64,000 nt of DNA from SIG622 sp045604705 (GTDB taxonomy: Bacteria; Bacillota; Clostridia; Oscillospirales; CAG-382). The position numbers and the translations under genes were made by a program. Positions 1-9,150 of the stretch are shown piece by piece. Under the pieces are notes generated by a model. The model ran no database searches and was not told the DNA's origin. It saw only the letters and a program-made list of their open reading frames with translations. Within the stretch, counting starts at the first letter, position 1. Every line of letters begins with the position of its first letter. The stretch lies in assembly GCA_045604705.1 (NCBI GenBank), contig JAZUOO010000013.1, positions 13,893 to 77,892 of the forward strand. The letters run 5' to 3'.

Positions 1-1062
1 GGTATGTACAATTTTGCGATAACACCCAAAACAATGATGGTGCTTCCTCCGCATCATACCTTCGGTTCGACGGTAAATCTCGTTGGACATCTTGCGCAAG
101 GGTGTACCGTATATATTTCATCGGGGCTGCTTCAGATTCTCAATGAAATGAAGGAACAGCAACCGTCACATCTTGTACTTGTTCCTTTGTTTGTTGAAAC
201 ATTCTACAAGAGAATATGGACAACTGCAGAAAAGCAGGGTAAGGCGGGACTTCTTCGCAAGATGATGAAGATTTCCAATGCACTTCGTAAAATCGGCATT
301 GACCTTAGAAAAACGCTTTTCAAGAGCGTTACATCTGCCTTTGGCGGAAAGCTGGAAATGATAATATGCGGCGGTGCGGTACTCAATCAGGATATTATCG
401 ATACCTTTGAATCAATGGGGATAACCATTCTCAACGGCTACGGTATTACGGAATGTGCACCTCTTATTTCCTGTAACAGAAATAAATTACAGAAAAAGGG
501 AAGTGTAGGTACTCCCATTATCGGCGAAGAGGTAAAAATTCTCGACCCTGACGAAAACGGCGAGGGCGAAATCTGCGTTAAGGGTCCTAATGTAATGCTC
601 GGCTACTACAAGAACGAGGAAGCTACAAAGGCTGCATTTGACGAAGATGGCTTCTTCAGGACAGGCGACTACGGCAAGCTTGACGATGAAGGTTGGATTT
701 ATATTACGGGAAGACTTAAAAATCTCATTATCTTCTCTAATGGTAAGAACGTATATCCCGAGGAAATAGAAACCGAGATTTCAAGAATAGAGGGCGTTGC
801 CGAGGCTGTTGTATATGCAGGTGAATCCAAGAAAGACCCGTCAAAGGAAGTAATTGTCGCTGAAATTTTCCCTGACGAGGAAATGATGGAAAGACGCGGA
901 ATTACCGACGTACAAAAGTATTTCGACGATGAGATTGCGAAGATCAATGAGAGAAGCGTTGATTATAAGGCAGTAGGTCTTGTGAAAATACGCAAGGCGG
1001 AATTCCCGAAAAACACTTCAAAAAAGATCAAGAGATTTGAGATTGACAAGTCAATTGATTGA
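1..1062 (+). CDS. AMP-dependent acyl-CoA synthetase/ligase, 3' part only
   Basis: Carboxy-terminal 350-odd residues of an ANL-superfamily adenylating enzyme, most like long-chain fatty acid-CoA ligases, which activate a carboxylate with ATP and pass it to CoA. The reading frame is open to the first base of the window, so the amino-terminal part, including the ATP-binding P-loop, lies upstream and the ATG at base 4 is probably internal. Visible motifs are the adenylate-binding LNGYGITECAP, the hinge region YITGRLKNLIIFSNGKNVYP and the late catalytic lysine region PKNTSKKIKRFEI. The substrate cannot be told from this fragment. It is convergent with the following minus-strand operon. Confidence 0.9.
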   Translation, partial: GMYNFAITPKTMMVLPPHHTFGSTVNLVGHLAQGCTVYISSGLLQILNEMKEQQPSHLVLVPLFVETFYKRIWTTAEKQGKAGLLRKMMKISNALRKIGIDLRKTLFKSVTSAFGGKLEMIICGGAVLNQDIIDTFESMGITILNGYGITECAPLISCNRNKLQKKGSVGTPIIGEEVKILDPDENGEGEICVKGPNVMLGYYKNEEATKAAFDEDGFFRTGDYGKLDDEGWIYITGRLKNLIIFSNGKNVYPEEIETEISRIEGVAEAVVYAGESKKDPSKEVIVAEIFPDEEMMERRGITDVQKYFDDEIAKINERSVDYKAVGLVKIRKAEFPKNTSKKIKRFEIDKSID

Positions 1063-1074
1063 TGTATAATGCAA

Positions 1075-1230
1075 GGGGCAGTCTCAAATTGATTTCTCCG
1101 AGACAACACCTGTGAATAATCAACAAAAATCCGAGGTCAAATGTGTAACGAAACGCAAATGACCTCGGTTCTTTTATTTTATGCAATTGTACAGGACGTT
1201 CATATTTCGTTAATGTTATGAGACAGCCCC
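1075..1230. mobile_element. MITE-like element with 12-bp inverted ends
   Basis: A 156-bp non-coding unit bounded by GGGGCAGTCTCA on the left and TGAGACAGCCCC on the right, inverted repeats that match at 11 of 12 positions. The interior holds a strong hairpin with a T-rich tail. Ends of the GGCTGTCTCA type occur in some transposase families, so a non-autonomous miniature element is plausible. No target-site duplication is obvious and no transposase is present in the window. Confidence 0.4.
1131..1178 (+). terminator. Rho-independent terminator after the ligase gene
   Basis: Stem CCGAGGTCA pairs perfectly with TGACCTCGG across a 20-base loop and is followed by TTCTTTTATTTT. It ends transcription of the upstream ligase and lies inside the MITE-like unit, so the element may have supplied the terminator. 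Confidence 0.7.
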
Positions 1231-1254
1231 GTTGTTCTGTTTGTTGATATATAA

Positions 1255-1319
1255 TGTAGGGATGGCATTAGTGCCCCCACGAATTGTTGTGCGATTTGTA
1301 ATCGTTGTTCTGCCACTTT
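1255..1319 (+). repeat. Dispersed intergenic repeat, short copy
   Basis: Contains the pattern GTGCCCCCACGAATTGTTG followed by GCGATTTGTAATCGTTGTTC, a diverged copy of the module seen near 10.15, 15.3, 25.9 and 26.0 kb. It abuts the stop codon of thiN. Confidence 0.5.
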
Positions 1320-1979
1320 TCAGTCTGAACAAAGAATTAAGAAGAAGCTGCCTGATTTGGCGGTTATTTCGCACTTTTTATCCGCAATTTCGTTGGATAC
1401 CGTTATCGGAATATCCCTGTCAATATCGGCATTATAGAGAGGATATTTTGCACCTTTGATTGATACACCCTTAAGTCCTGTGCCGTCGGGGATAATGGAG
1501 AAATATTTAAATTTACCGTCATTTTCGACGCTTGTTTTACCGTCTTTGCAATAGCTGATTTTATTTTTACCGTCATTTATGGCAACTCTTTTTCCGAGGG
1601 AAGCGTATTTTCGAAGAAGTGCAAGATTTGCAAGATAGTGGTCTGCTCTGTTGCCGGTGCCGCCGATTATTTCAATATCGGTGTAGCCTTTCTCGATTGC
1701 AACCGAAAGTGCCAGCTGAGTGTCCGTATAATCCTTTTCCGGCGGGAAGCTCAGGAATTCGGCTTTTGGATACTTTGTAACGGCGTTTTCCTTGTTATAG
1801 GAATCCATATCTCCGAGAAGTATATCGGGGAAGATACGGAAGCCTGAATTATTAAGCATATCAAGCTGTGCACAACCCGAATCTGCTGCGATTATAAAGT
1901 AATCTTCAAATTTCTCTTCGGAAAAAGCACTGCAGCATATCGGAGCACCGCCTGTGAATATTATACATTTCTTTTTCAT
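1320..1979 (-). CDS. thiN: Thiamine pyrophosphokinase
   Basis: Cytosolic enzyme that transfers pyrophosphate from ATP to thiamine to make thiamine pyrophosphate. At 219 residues it has the usual length. The amino-terminal part carries the ADSG motif (about residues 32-35) and ILLGDMDS, the substrate and Mg-ATP binding signature, followed by the acidic KDYTDTQLAL and the GGTGNRADHYLANL segment that is strongly conserved in the family. It starts 7 bases after the rsgA stop and is the last gene of the block. In many Firmicutes a ribulose-phosphate 3-epimerase gene lies between rsgA and thiN; it is absent here. Confidence 0.93.
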   Translation of the reverse strand: MKKKCIIFTGGAPICCSAFSEEKFEDYFIIAADSGCAQLDMLNNSGFRIFPDILLGDMDSYNKENAVTKYPKAEFLSFPPEKDYTDTQLALSVAIEKGYTDIEIIGGTGNRADHYLANLALLRKYASLGKRVAINDGKNKISYCKDGKTSVENDGKFKYFSIIPDGTGLKGVSIKGAKYPLYNADIDRDIPITVSNEIADKKCEITAKSGSFFLILCSD

Positions 1980-1986
1980 AGCTGTT

Positions 1987-2967
1987 TTAGTCCCATGGCT
2001 TTATCGCAGAGATTTCATTATAAAGACGAACAAAGTTCTCATGTCTTGATAATGGGATAATACCTTCCTCAACGGCACGCTTTACGGAACACACTTCGCT
2101 TCCCTCGCCTGTGTGAGTGCAGTCTTTGTATACACAGCCGTTGGAATTGTTATGTATTTCCGGGAAAGCTTCAAGAAGATGCTCCTTTGGGATGAGCCTT
2201 AGCTGAGCAACATCAAAGCTTGAAAACCCGGGAGTATCTGCAATATAGGTATTGTTCGAGCCGGGAATATCAACTCTGTAAAGCTCTGTTGAACGGGTGG
2301 TATGCCTGCCCCTTGAGATTTTTTTGCTCAAGTTTCCCGTTGCAAGTGAAAGCCCGGGAAAAAGAGTGTTCATAAGACTGGTTTTTCCAACGCCGGATGC
2401 ACCTGCAAAAAAGGAGATTTTGCCACTTACAAACTCTTTAATTTCCTGTATTTCCTTGCTGTCCTCGCTGCAATTTGCCGCAGAAAGAGAGATACTGGCA
2501 AAGCCCGCCTTCGTGTAAATATCTACAAGCTCGTCCGCCGGTGCAATATCATTCTTGTTAAAGACAAAAAGTACTTTGATGTCATTAAATACCGCAACTG
2601 CCGACAGCTTGTCAAGCATATACAAATCCGCTTTGGGACTCTCTGCACAGGCTGTGATAACCAGACAGTCTACATTTGCGCACATCGGTCGTATAAGAAG
2701 ATTTTTTCTCTCCGAAATGTCTGTGATAAACCCCCTGTCATCGTCAAGATATTCAAATAGAACTCTGTCACCTACACAAGGAGTAATCTTCTCATGTCTG
2801 AAGGTTCCCTTTGCATTTGCGGTTATTTTTTTAAAGGTATCAGAGTCGGGAATAACCGTATATAAACCACCTATCCCCTTTACTATCCTGCCCGTTTGAG
2901 GTGATGAGTTTTTTTTAAGTTTTGTGTCCATTAAAATTTCCGTTTCTGATGAAATGAATTTTTGCAT
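1987..2967 (-). CDS. rsgA: Ribosome small subunit-dependent GTPase RsgA
   Basis: Circularly permuted GTPase that checks late 30S subunit maturation. An OB-fold comes first, then the G4 motif VFNKND, then G1 GASGVGKTS and G3 DTPGFSSF, the permuted order diagnostic of this family. A C-terminal zinc-binding segment is visible as CVYKDCTHTGEGSEVC. The longest frame begins at 2967; an internal ATG at 2931 (MDTKLKKN) is an equally plausible start because neither has a strong ribosome binding site. It follows prkC by about 50 bases, matching the order found in many Firmicutes. Confidence 0.93.
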   Translation of the reverse strand: MQKFISSETEILMDTKLKKNSSPQTGRIVKGIGGLYTVIPDSDTFKKITANAKGTFRHEKITPCVGDRVLFEYLDDDRGFITDISERKNLLIRPMCANVDCLVITACAESPKADLYMLDKLSAVAVFNDIKVLFVFNKNDIAPADELVDIYTKAGFASISLSAANCSEDSKEIQEIKEFVSGKISFFAGASGVGKTSLMNTLFPGLSLATGNLSKKISRGRHTTRSTELYRVDIPGSNNTYIADTPGFSSFDVAQLRLIPKEHLLEAFPEIHNNSNGCVYKDCTHTGEGSEVCSVKRAVEEGIIPLSRHENFVRLYNEISAIKPWD

Positions 2968-3015
2968 TTCATATGATTTCCGATGTCATCATATAAATTA
3001 TCTGAAACAATTCTT

Positions 3016-5103
3016 TTACTCGGCAGAAGCTTGCCATTCGTCGACCGTTTCACTGTCAGATTCGCCATCTTCTAAGGACTCAGTGCTTTCGGTCGCTTCC
3101 GTACTCTCTGTGGTTTCAGCGTTTTCGCCATTTCCTGTGTTCTCTTCGGGAATAGCGGGTGAAGGCTGAGTATTTTCCGTGTTTTCGGGAATGCTCTGTT
3201 CTCCTGAAGTTCCGTAATAGGGATTGTAAGAGCCGTCGTTAATTCCGTCGTATCCCATTGTCGGAAATGCTTCAGCATCGGGTTCACTACCCTTACTGAT
3301 AATGATTTTGACCTTATCGTTGTTTATGGAAACCGAAGTGCCTATTGCAGGCTCGGTACCCATGACCCTATCCGCTTCATATTCGTCGGAATATTCCGAA
3401 CCTCTTTCCTCATCAACCTTGATGCCCAAATCCTGAAGAAGAGATTCAGCACGTCTGTAGGTGAGTCCGAGAATAGATTCGGGAATCTCAACAAGCATAT
3501 CCTCCGGTCCTTTGCTTACATACAATGTAACAGTATCTCCCTCAAATATTGACGCACCGTTTTCGGGGCTTGTCCTGATAATGTGGTCTGCGATAACTAT
3601 ATCGTTGAATTCTCTTTTAATTTGCACCTTCAGTCCGAGAGCCTCAAGACTGAGCTTTACACCGGATGCCTGATAGTGCTTGTAATCCTTAAGAATTATC
3701 TCGGAAGTTCCCTCGGATACCTCAAGTGTAATATCTACGCCCTTTTCGGTGTACATTCTCGTAGATTCTGCAAGGGGAGTCTGATATATGATGTATCCGC
3801 TTTCCACACGATCGTTGGGGACTTGCTTGACGTTGACATTATAGCCCTGACTTGTGAGGTTATTGTACATTTCTTCAGTAAATTCCATACCTACAAGATT
3901 CGGCACCGTTAGAATGGTCTTGTCGTTTCCGGTGGAGGATTCATTGTTCAGGTTTCCGAAAATGAGAATGGCAAATAACAACAATACGGTAAAGAATGCA
4001 GATGTTACACCAAGTATAATGGGCAGCATTGAGGATCTTGAAGGCTTTACATAGCTGTACTCGTCGTCCTCCTCATCACCTGCATCGGAATCATCGTATT
4101 CATTATACATTTTACGTCCGCCCCCGTTTATTACGCTTTTGTCAGCACCTTCGGGGGAAATCTCTCCTGTTATAACAGTGTTATTTCCGTTATTTTGCGT
4201 AGCACCTGTACTCAAAATCGGCTTTCCGTCGGGACCTATAGAATTCTTTTCATTGAAGATGGTTGCAGGATGAGCTGAAAGATACTCCAACGCCTTTTTC
4301 ATGGCAATTGCCGAACCGAAACGCCTTTCCGGATCTTTCATCATTGCTTTTATGATGATCTGCTCAAGTCCCATGGGGAGGCTGTCACATATGCTGGAGG
4401 GCATTGCAGGCTCGGAACTCACGTGCATCATCGCAACCGAAACAGAGCTTGCGGATACAAAAGGAAGCTGTCCTGTGACAAGCTCATAAAGCATGATGCC
4501 GGTTGAGTAGATGTCGGATTTTTCTGTTGAACCGTGACCGCTTGCCTGCTCGGGGCTTATATAGTTTACCGTTCCGATAGCCTTATCGGTAACTGTCAGA
4601 GACTTGCTGTCGGGAAGCTTTGCGATACCGAAATCTATCACCTTAATGCTTCCGTTACGCATCAGCATCACGTTTTCCGGTTTTATATCTCTGTGAATAA
4701 TACCCTTTTCATGGGCGTGAGAGAGTGCGGCAAGCACCTGATTTATATAGTGAACCGCCTCAGGCCAGTCAAGACGTACCTTTCTGTCAAGATACTCTTT
4801 GAGGGTTATTCCGTTGATATATTCCATAACGATATATTTGCTTGTTCCCTCAAGGGAAACATCATATACCGATACAATATTCGGATGTGACAAAAGTGCA
4901 ACTGCCTTTGCCTCGTTGGTGAAACGTTCGACCGCATTCTGATCAGTGCTGTTTTTGTAGCTTAGAAGCTTTATTGTCACGTCACACATCTTGATTGCGT
5001 CATAAGCCCTCATGACAACGGACATTCCGCCCTCACCGACGATTGCCTGGATCTTATATCTGCCGCCGAGAATTTTTCCGATTAAATTTTCGTGGTTTTC
5101 CAT
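3016..5103 (-). CDS. prkC: PASTA-domain serine/threonine protein kinase
   Basis: Transmembrane Hanks-type kinase that senses peptidoglycan fragments and controls cell wall growth and, in spore formers, germination. The cytoplasmic kinase domain (about residues 15-275) shows the glycine loop VGEGGMS, invariant Lys45, catalytic HRDIKPEN, IDFG and GTVNYISPEQ. A linker and one membrane helix (about 358-383) follow, then three extracellular PASTA repeats (about 395-600) and a low-complexity Ser/Thr/Glu tail of about 80 residues that may be disordered or wall-embedded. The cognate PP2C phosphatase gene ends 5 bases before its start, and rsgA follows. The long acidic tail is the only unusual part. 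Confidence 0.95.
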   Translation of the reverse strand: MENHENLIGKILGGRYKIQAIVGEGGMSVVMRAYDAIKMCDVTIKLLSYKNSTDQNAVERFTNEAKAVALLSHPNIVSVYDVSLEGTSKYIVMEYINGITLKEYLDRKVRLDWPEAVHYINQVLAALSHAHEKGIIHRDIKPENVMLMRNGSIKVIDFGIAKLPDSKSLTVTDKAIGTVNYISPEQASGHGSTEKSDIYSTGIMLYELVTGQLPFVSASSVSVAMMHVSSEPAMPSSICDSLPMGLEQIIIKAMMKDPERRFGSAIAMKKALEYLSAHPATIFNEKNSIGPDGKPILSTGATQNNGNNTVITGEISPEGADKSVINGGGRKMYNEYDDSDAGDEEDDEYSYVKPSRSSMLPIILGVTSAFFTVLLLFAILIFGNLNNESSTGNDKTILTVPNLVGMEFTEEMYNNLTSQGYNVNVKQVPNDRVESGYIIYQTPLAESTRMYTEKGVDITLEVSEGTSEIILKDYKHYQASGVKLSLEALGLKVQIKREFNDIVIADHIIRTSPENGASIFEGDTVTLYVSKGPEDMLVEIPESILGLTYRRAESLLQDLGIKVDEERGSEYSDEYEADRVMGTEPAIGTSVSINNDKVKIIISKGSEPDAEAFPTMGYDGINDGSYNPYYGTSGEQSIPENTENTQPSPAIPEENTGNGENAETTESTEATESTESLEDGESDSETVDEWQASAE

Positions 5104-5108
5104 ATATA

Positions 5109-5909
5109 TTATTCCTTTACATCAGTAGTAGTGGTATCTTCATTTGAAGCCTTCGGCAGTATTGCGAATATTGTTATATTGTCCGTACCGCCTTTTTTGT
5201 TTGCGGCTTCGACCAGGACCTCTGCTGCCTTGCAAAGTTCTTTTTCACTTGTTATTTCTCGAAGAATCTCTTCCTTTGAGACCATGTTTGAGAGTCCGTC
5301 GCTGCACAGTATTATTCCGTCGGGCATTTCTGCGGTGAATACGTCCGGCTCAGCAGTCGCACTGACTCCTACGGCTTTAAGTATTACGTTTTTTTCCGGA
5401 TGTTGCATAGCTTCATCTTCAGTGATTTCCTCGGCATCAACAAGCATCTGAACATAAGAATGGTCATGGGAAAGCTGAGAAATCTCACCGTCCGAAATAA
5501 TATAAGCTCTGCTGTCGCCGATGTTGACGCAGTAAAGAGTGTCACCGACACAGAGAACCGCAACAAGCGTTGTTCCCATACCCTTGTATTCTTCACTTTG
5601 TACGGCACTTGCAAGAATGGACTTATTTGCCACCTTCACGCCATCACGCAGAATCTTTTCAAAAGGAATGTTTGCAGGATTTGAAAGATCTTCGTCAAAG
5701 GCCTCTATCTGTCGTACAACATACTTTATAAAGCTGTCACAGGCAGACTCGCTTGCAATCTTACCGCCCGCTGCACCGCCCATGCCGTCACATACAACTG
5801 CAAGAAGTGCACTCTTTCCTATACATTTAAGATTAATTTCACATGACCCGAAGGTATCCTGATTTTCCGAACGTACAAGACCTACGTCGGTTTTTCCGTA
5901 GTATATCAT
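5109..5909 (-). CDS. stp: PP2C-family protein phosphatase (Stp/PrpC)
   Basis: Cytosolic Mn/Mg-dependent phosphatase that reverses PrkC phosphorylation. Metal-binding aspartates are visible in SENQDTFG, CDGMGG and GGTDNITIF, and the conserved NIGDSRAY and ILCSDGLSNMV segments are present. The start at 5909 is chosen because AAAGGAG lies just upstream and the protein then begins MIYYGKTDVG, typical of the family; the frame stays open six codons further upstream. It is separated from prkC by only 5 bases, so the two are almost certainly cotranscribed. Confidence 0.95.
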   Translation of the reverse strand: MIYYGKTDVGLVRSENQDTFGSCEINLKCIGKSALLAVVCDGMGGAAGGKIASESACDSFIKYVVRQIEAFDEDLSNPANIPFEKILRDGVKVANKSILASAVQSEEYKGMGTTLVAVLCVGDTLYCVNIGDSRAYIISDGEISQLSHDHSYVQMLVDAEEITEDEAMQHPEKNVILKAVGVSATAEPDVFTAEMPDGIILCSDGLSNMVSKEEILREITSEKELCKAAEVLVEAANKKGGTDNITIFAILPKASNEDTTTTDVKE

Positions 5910-5971
5910 TTGCTGTCTCCTTTCCAAAGCCCGGAAGCTTTGATTGAAGGTTGGTAATAGATTTTGCGAAT

Positions 5972-7033
5972 TTATGTGTGATTGTTGCTGTCGTCACGTC
6001 GAAGCTGGCCGCAGGAGGCATTGATGTCAGAGCCCAGCCTTCTTCTTACCGTGGCGGTGATGCCGCTTTTTTCAAGTATTGCGGCGAAGTTCTGTATTGA
6101 TTTTGTGTTGCTTTTTTTGAAATTTCTTTCCTTAACGTCATTAAGGGGGATGAGATTCACATGGCAGAGCATTCCCGAAAGGAGCTTTACCAAAGTCCTT
6201 GCACATTCCTCACTGTCGTTTACGGAGTCTATCATTGTATATTCAAAGGAGATACGCCTTCCCGTAACCTTTATATAATCACGGCAGGCAGTAATAAGCT
6301 CATTTATATCCCACTTTCTCGCAACCGGCATTATGCTCTCACGGTACTCCTGAGTCGGAGCGTGGAGGGATATTGAAAGGGTTATCGGAAGATTTTCCTC
6401 TGCAAGCCTGTATATTCCGGGGACAACACCGCAGGTAGACAGAGAAATGTGTCTGTAGCCTATGTTGATACCCTCGGGGCAGTTTACAAGCTTTAAAAAT
6501 TTTATTGAGTTATCGTAATTGTCAAGCGGTTCGCCTATGCCCATCATAACTATGTTGGAGATGCGTTCTCCGGTATCGTTTTGAGCAGCGAGTATCTGCC
6601 CGAGCATTTCCGATGGGGTAAGATGCCTCGAAAGTCCCGCAAGGGTGGAGGCACAGAATGTACAACCCATACGGCATCCTGCCTGTGTTGAGATACATAT
6701 GGTGTTTCCGTGCTTATACCTCATGAAAACACTCTCTATCCTTTCGCCGTCATGCAGCTCGAAAAGGTATTTTACCGTTCCGTCAATTTTGGACACGAAT
6801 TTTTGATGTATTTTAGGAAGAGCTATGTAGCATTTATCCGAAAGAACCGCCTTTTGTTTTGCACAGATATTTGTCATTTCGGAAAAGTCACCGACACCCT
6901 TCATGAGCCATGAAAAAATTTGCTTTGCACGGAACTTTTCAAACTTCACGCCTGTTTCCTCGGCGAGAAACGCAAGATATTCCGTAAGCTCGGATAAATC
7001 AAGGCTTGCTATATCTTTTTTATCGGTATTCAA
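5972..7033 (-). CDS. rlmN: 23S rRNA (adenine-2503-C2)-methyltransferase RlmN
   Basis: Radical SAM enzyme that methylates A2503 of 23S rRNA, and tRNA in some bacteria. The CxxxCxxC iron-sulfur motif is seen in GCRMGCTFCAST, followed by MMGIGEPLDNY for SAM binding. The C-terminal SCGQLR carries the cysteine used to resolve the methylated intermediate, which supports RlmN or the related Cfr. The 353-residue length, the position between rsmB and stp and the housekeeping context favour RlmN over the resistance enzyme Cfr. Confidence 0.94.
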   Translation of the reverse strand: MNTDKKDIASLDLSELTEYLAFLAEETGVKFEKFRAKQIFSWLMKGVGDFSEMTNICAKQKAVLSDKCYIALPKIHQKFVSKIDGTVKYLFELHDGERIESVFMRYKHGNTICISTQAGCRMGCTFCASTLAGLSRHLTPSEMLGQILAAQNDTGERISNIVMMGIGEPLDNYDNSIKFLKLVNCPEGINIGYRHISLSTCGVVPGIYRLAEENLPITLSISLHAPTQEYRESIMPVARKWDINELITACRDYIKVTGRRISFEYTMIDSVNDSEECARTLVKLLSGMLCHVNLIPLNDVKERNFKKSNTKSIQNFAAILEKSGITATVRRRLGSDINASCGQLRRDDSNNHT

Positions 7034-7045
7034 GTTTATACCTCT

Positions 7046-8362
7046 TTATTCTTTTACAATTTTGGCAATGAAGAATCCGTCCGTACCTGTTTTATGAGGC
7101 AAAAGGGTAACATATCCGCAGTCTTCTTTTTCAAAAAGTCCTGTACTTTGAAGCTTGTAACCGGGATTGTTATCCAGAAACTTCAGTACAATATCCTCAT
7201 TTTCCGCACGTCTTAAAGTACAGGTTGAATAAATCAGTACTGCACCCTTTTTAAGGTATTTCACGGATTCGCAAAGTATATCATACTGAATTGCGGGAAG
7301 ATTCTCCACATCGCTCTTGTCTTTATATCTTATGTCCGGTTTTTTTGCAATAACACCGAGTCCGGAACAGGGGACATCGCAAATTACATAGTCTGCCATT
7401 CCCGCAAGCTCTTCCTTATGACATCTGGCATCTCTTGCTTCGGTGGTAATGTTTGTAAGACCAAGTCTTTCTGCACCGCTGTCGATGAGCTTTATCCTAT
7501 TCTTATGAAGATCGAAAGAATACACTCTGCCTTTATTTCCGAGGATAATTGCTGCAGAAAAGGTTTTACCGCCGGGGCAGGCGCAAACATCGGTGATAAC
7601 GGTGTCTTCGGTTACATCCTTTATAAGTGAGGTACAAAGCTGTGAGGCTTCGTCTTGAACAAAGAACAGCCCCTCTGAAAAACCGTAGAGATCGGATACG
7701 GGGAAGCTGCCGTCAAGCTTTATGCCGAAATCCGACTTGTCTGTCGCACTTGCATGGTTTCCCAATGCCGCAAGAAGGCTTTCTCTTGTGGTCTTTACCG
7801 TATTAACTCTTAATGCGACCGACTGACTTATTCCCGAGATATATCCCGCAAATTCAAAGGCATTCTTTTCGCCGTAATCCTCTGCGAGGGAATCAATTAT
7901 CCACAAGGGAATACTTGTTGCGATGCTTACAGCTTTTCGGCCGCCCTCGTTCCCGATAAGTGACGGTATCTTTTCTTTGCTTCTGACAACGCTTCGCAGA
8001 ACGCCGTTTACAAATCCGCACAGGTTTTCGCCGTGGGAGGTCGTTCTGCATATCTCCACCGCTTCATTGCAGGCGGCACTGTCGGGAACTCTGTCCATAT
8101 AAAGTATCTGATAGATTGCCGTTCTGAGTATGCACAAAATGACCGGCTCTATCTTTTCAAATTCAATGTTGGAAAATTTTGATATTACAAAGTCGAGAGT
8201 CAGAAGTCTTTCGGTTGTGCCGTACAACAGCGCCGTAAAAAAGCTCTTGTCAAGACCCTCGAATTTGTATTTTTTAATCATGCTGTCTGCTTCAAGGTTA
8301 GTAAATCTGCCGTTTTTTATGCAGGAATTCAGCGACAGCACAGCCGCTTTTCTCGGGTTCAA
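7046..8362 (-). CDS. rsmB: 16S rRNA (cytosine-967-C5)-methyltransferase RsmB
   Basis: SAM-dependent RNA m5C methyltransferase. An N-terminal NusB-like RNA-binding domain (about residues 1-135) precedes the Rossmann methyltransferase domain with CACPGGKTF for SAM binding, CDVPCSGLG holding one catalytic-site cysteine and IYSTCTL holding the other. Translation probably starts at a TTG codon, which has AAAGGAC at good spacing; no suitable ATG is near. The gene sits 12 bases upstream of rlmN. Confidence 0.94.
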   Translation of the reverse strand: MNPRKAAVLSLNSCIKNGRFTNLEADSMIKKYKFEGLDKSFFTALLYGTTERLLTLDFVISKFSNIEFEKIEPVILCILRTAIYQILYMDRVPDSAACNEAVEICRTTSHGENLCGFVNGVLRSVVRSKEKIPSLIGNEGGRKAVSIATSIPLWIIDSLAEDYGEKNAFEFAGYISGISQSVALRVNTVKTTRESLLAALGNHASATDKSDFGIKLDGSFPVSDLYGFSEGLFFVQDEASQLCTSLIKDVTEDTVITDVCACPGGKTFSAAIILGNKGRVYSFDLHKNRIKLIDSGAERLGLTNITTEARDARCHKEELAGMADYVICDVPCSGLGVIAKKPDIRYKDKSDVENLPAIQYDILCESVKYLKKGAVLIYSTCTLRRAENEDIVLKFLDNNPGYKLQSTGLFEKEDCGYVTLLPHKTGTDGFFIAKIVKE

Positions 8363-8396
8363 TATTGTTGTCCTTTCATATAAGTCTCATTTTTGA

Positions 8397-9092
8397 TCAG
8401 TCCCTTCGTCTTGCAACTATCAGAAGAAGTCTTAGGAACTGAAGTGTTGAAGCTGCGAAAGCCGCAACATACGTCATTGCCGCCGCGGTGAGGACTTTGC
8501 GTGAAGATGCTATCTGCTCGTTACTCATGGTGCTGTAATCACGAAGAAGCGAAATTGCTCTTGCAGAGGCATTGAATTCAACGGGAAGCGTTACAAGCTG
8601 GAAGAATGCAAGAAGTCCGTAGCCTATGACTCCCGCAAAGGCAAGAGGGTAGGAGTTGAGGAAAAGACCGATGAGTATAAGCGGAAAGGCAAGCATTGAA
8701 CCGTAGTTGCACACGGGAACTATCGCAGTGCGTATCTGTATCGGTACGTATCCGACAGCGTGCTGAACCGCATGGCCTGCTTCATGTGCCGCAACTCCGA
8801 CAGCTGCCGCTGTATACTTATCGTAAACCGAATCAGAGAGTCGTATAACGTTTGCTTTAGGGTCAAAGTGGTCTGTGAGATTGCCGGATATTCTTTCTAT
8901 TTTTACATCATAAAGACCGCTTTTGTCAAGAATAAGTCTTGCCGCATCATAGCCTGTCATTGAGGCTGAAATTTTTGCATTTTTCTTAAAGGTTGATGAA
9001 ACATGGGTCTGCGCCCATATAGAGAAAATCATTACAGCGAATATGGCAATATAAAGAATCATATCCGTAGTAGTTTCCATTAGAAAGTACAT
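8397..9092 (-). CDS. Membrane zinc metallopeptidase, YugP family
   Basis: Integral membrane protein of 231 residues with the metallopeptidase motif HEAGH (about residue 102) flanked by hydrophobic segments at the N-terminus (residues 11-28) and in the C-terminal half. The family is annotated as neutral zinc metallopeptidase but has no well-defined substrate. AAGGAGATAC directly precedes the ATG. The gene commonly sits between fmt and rsmB in Clostridia, as here, which suggests a link to protein maturation or membrane quality control; that link is inference. Confidence 0.88.
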   Translation of the reverse strand: MYFLMETTTDMILYIAIFAVMIFSIWAQTHVSSTFKKNAKISASMTGYDAARLILDKSGLYDVKIERISGNLTDHFDPKANVIRLSDSVYDKYTAAAVGVAAHEAGHAVQHAVGYVPIQIRTAIVPVCNYGSMLAFPLILIGLFLNSYPLAFAGVIGYGLLAFFQLVTLPVEFNASARAISLLRDYSTMSNEQIASSRKVLTAAAMTYVAAFAASTLQFLRLLLIVARRRD

Positions 9093-9150
9093 AGTATCTC
9101 CTTTTTATATTTTTGCAGATATTTAAACCTTTCGGTATTGTTTTCGAGTT

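Noticed and set aside
1320..1979. TPP riboswitch controlling thiN
   Set aside because: No THI-box sequence is present before thiN; the gene follows rsgA after 7 bases within the operon.
5972..7033. Cfr antibiotic-resistance methyltransferase
   Set aside because: The sequence and operon context fit RlmN; nothing suggests horizontal transfer.
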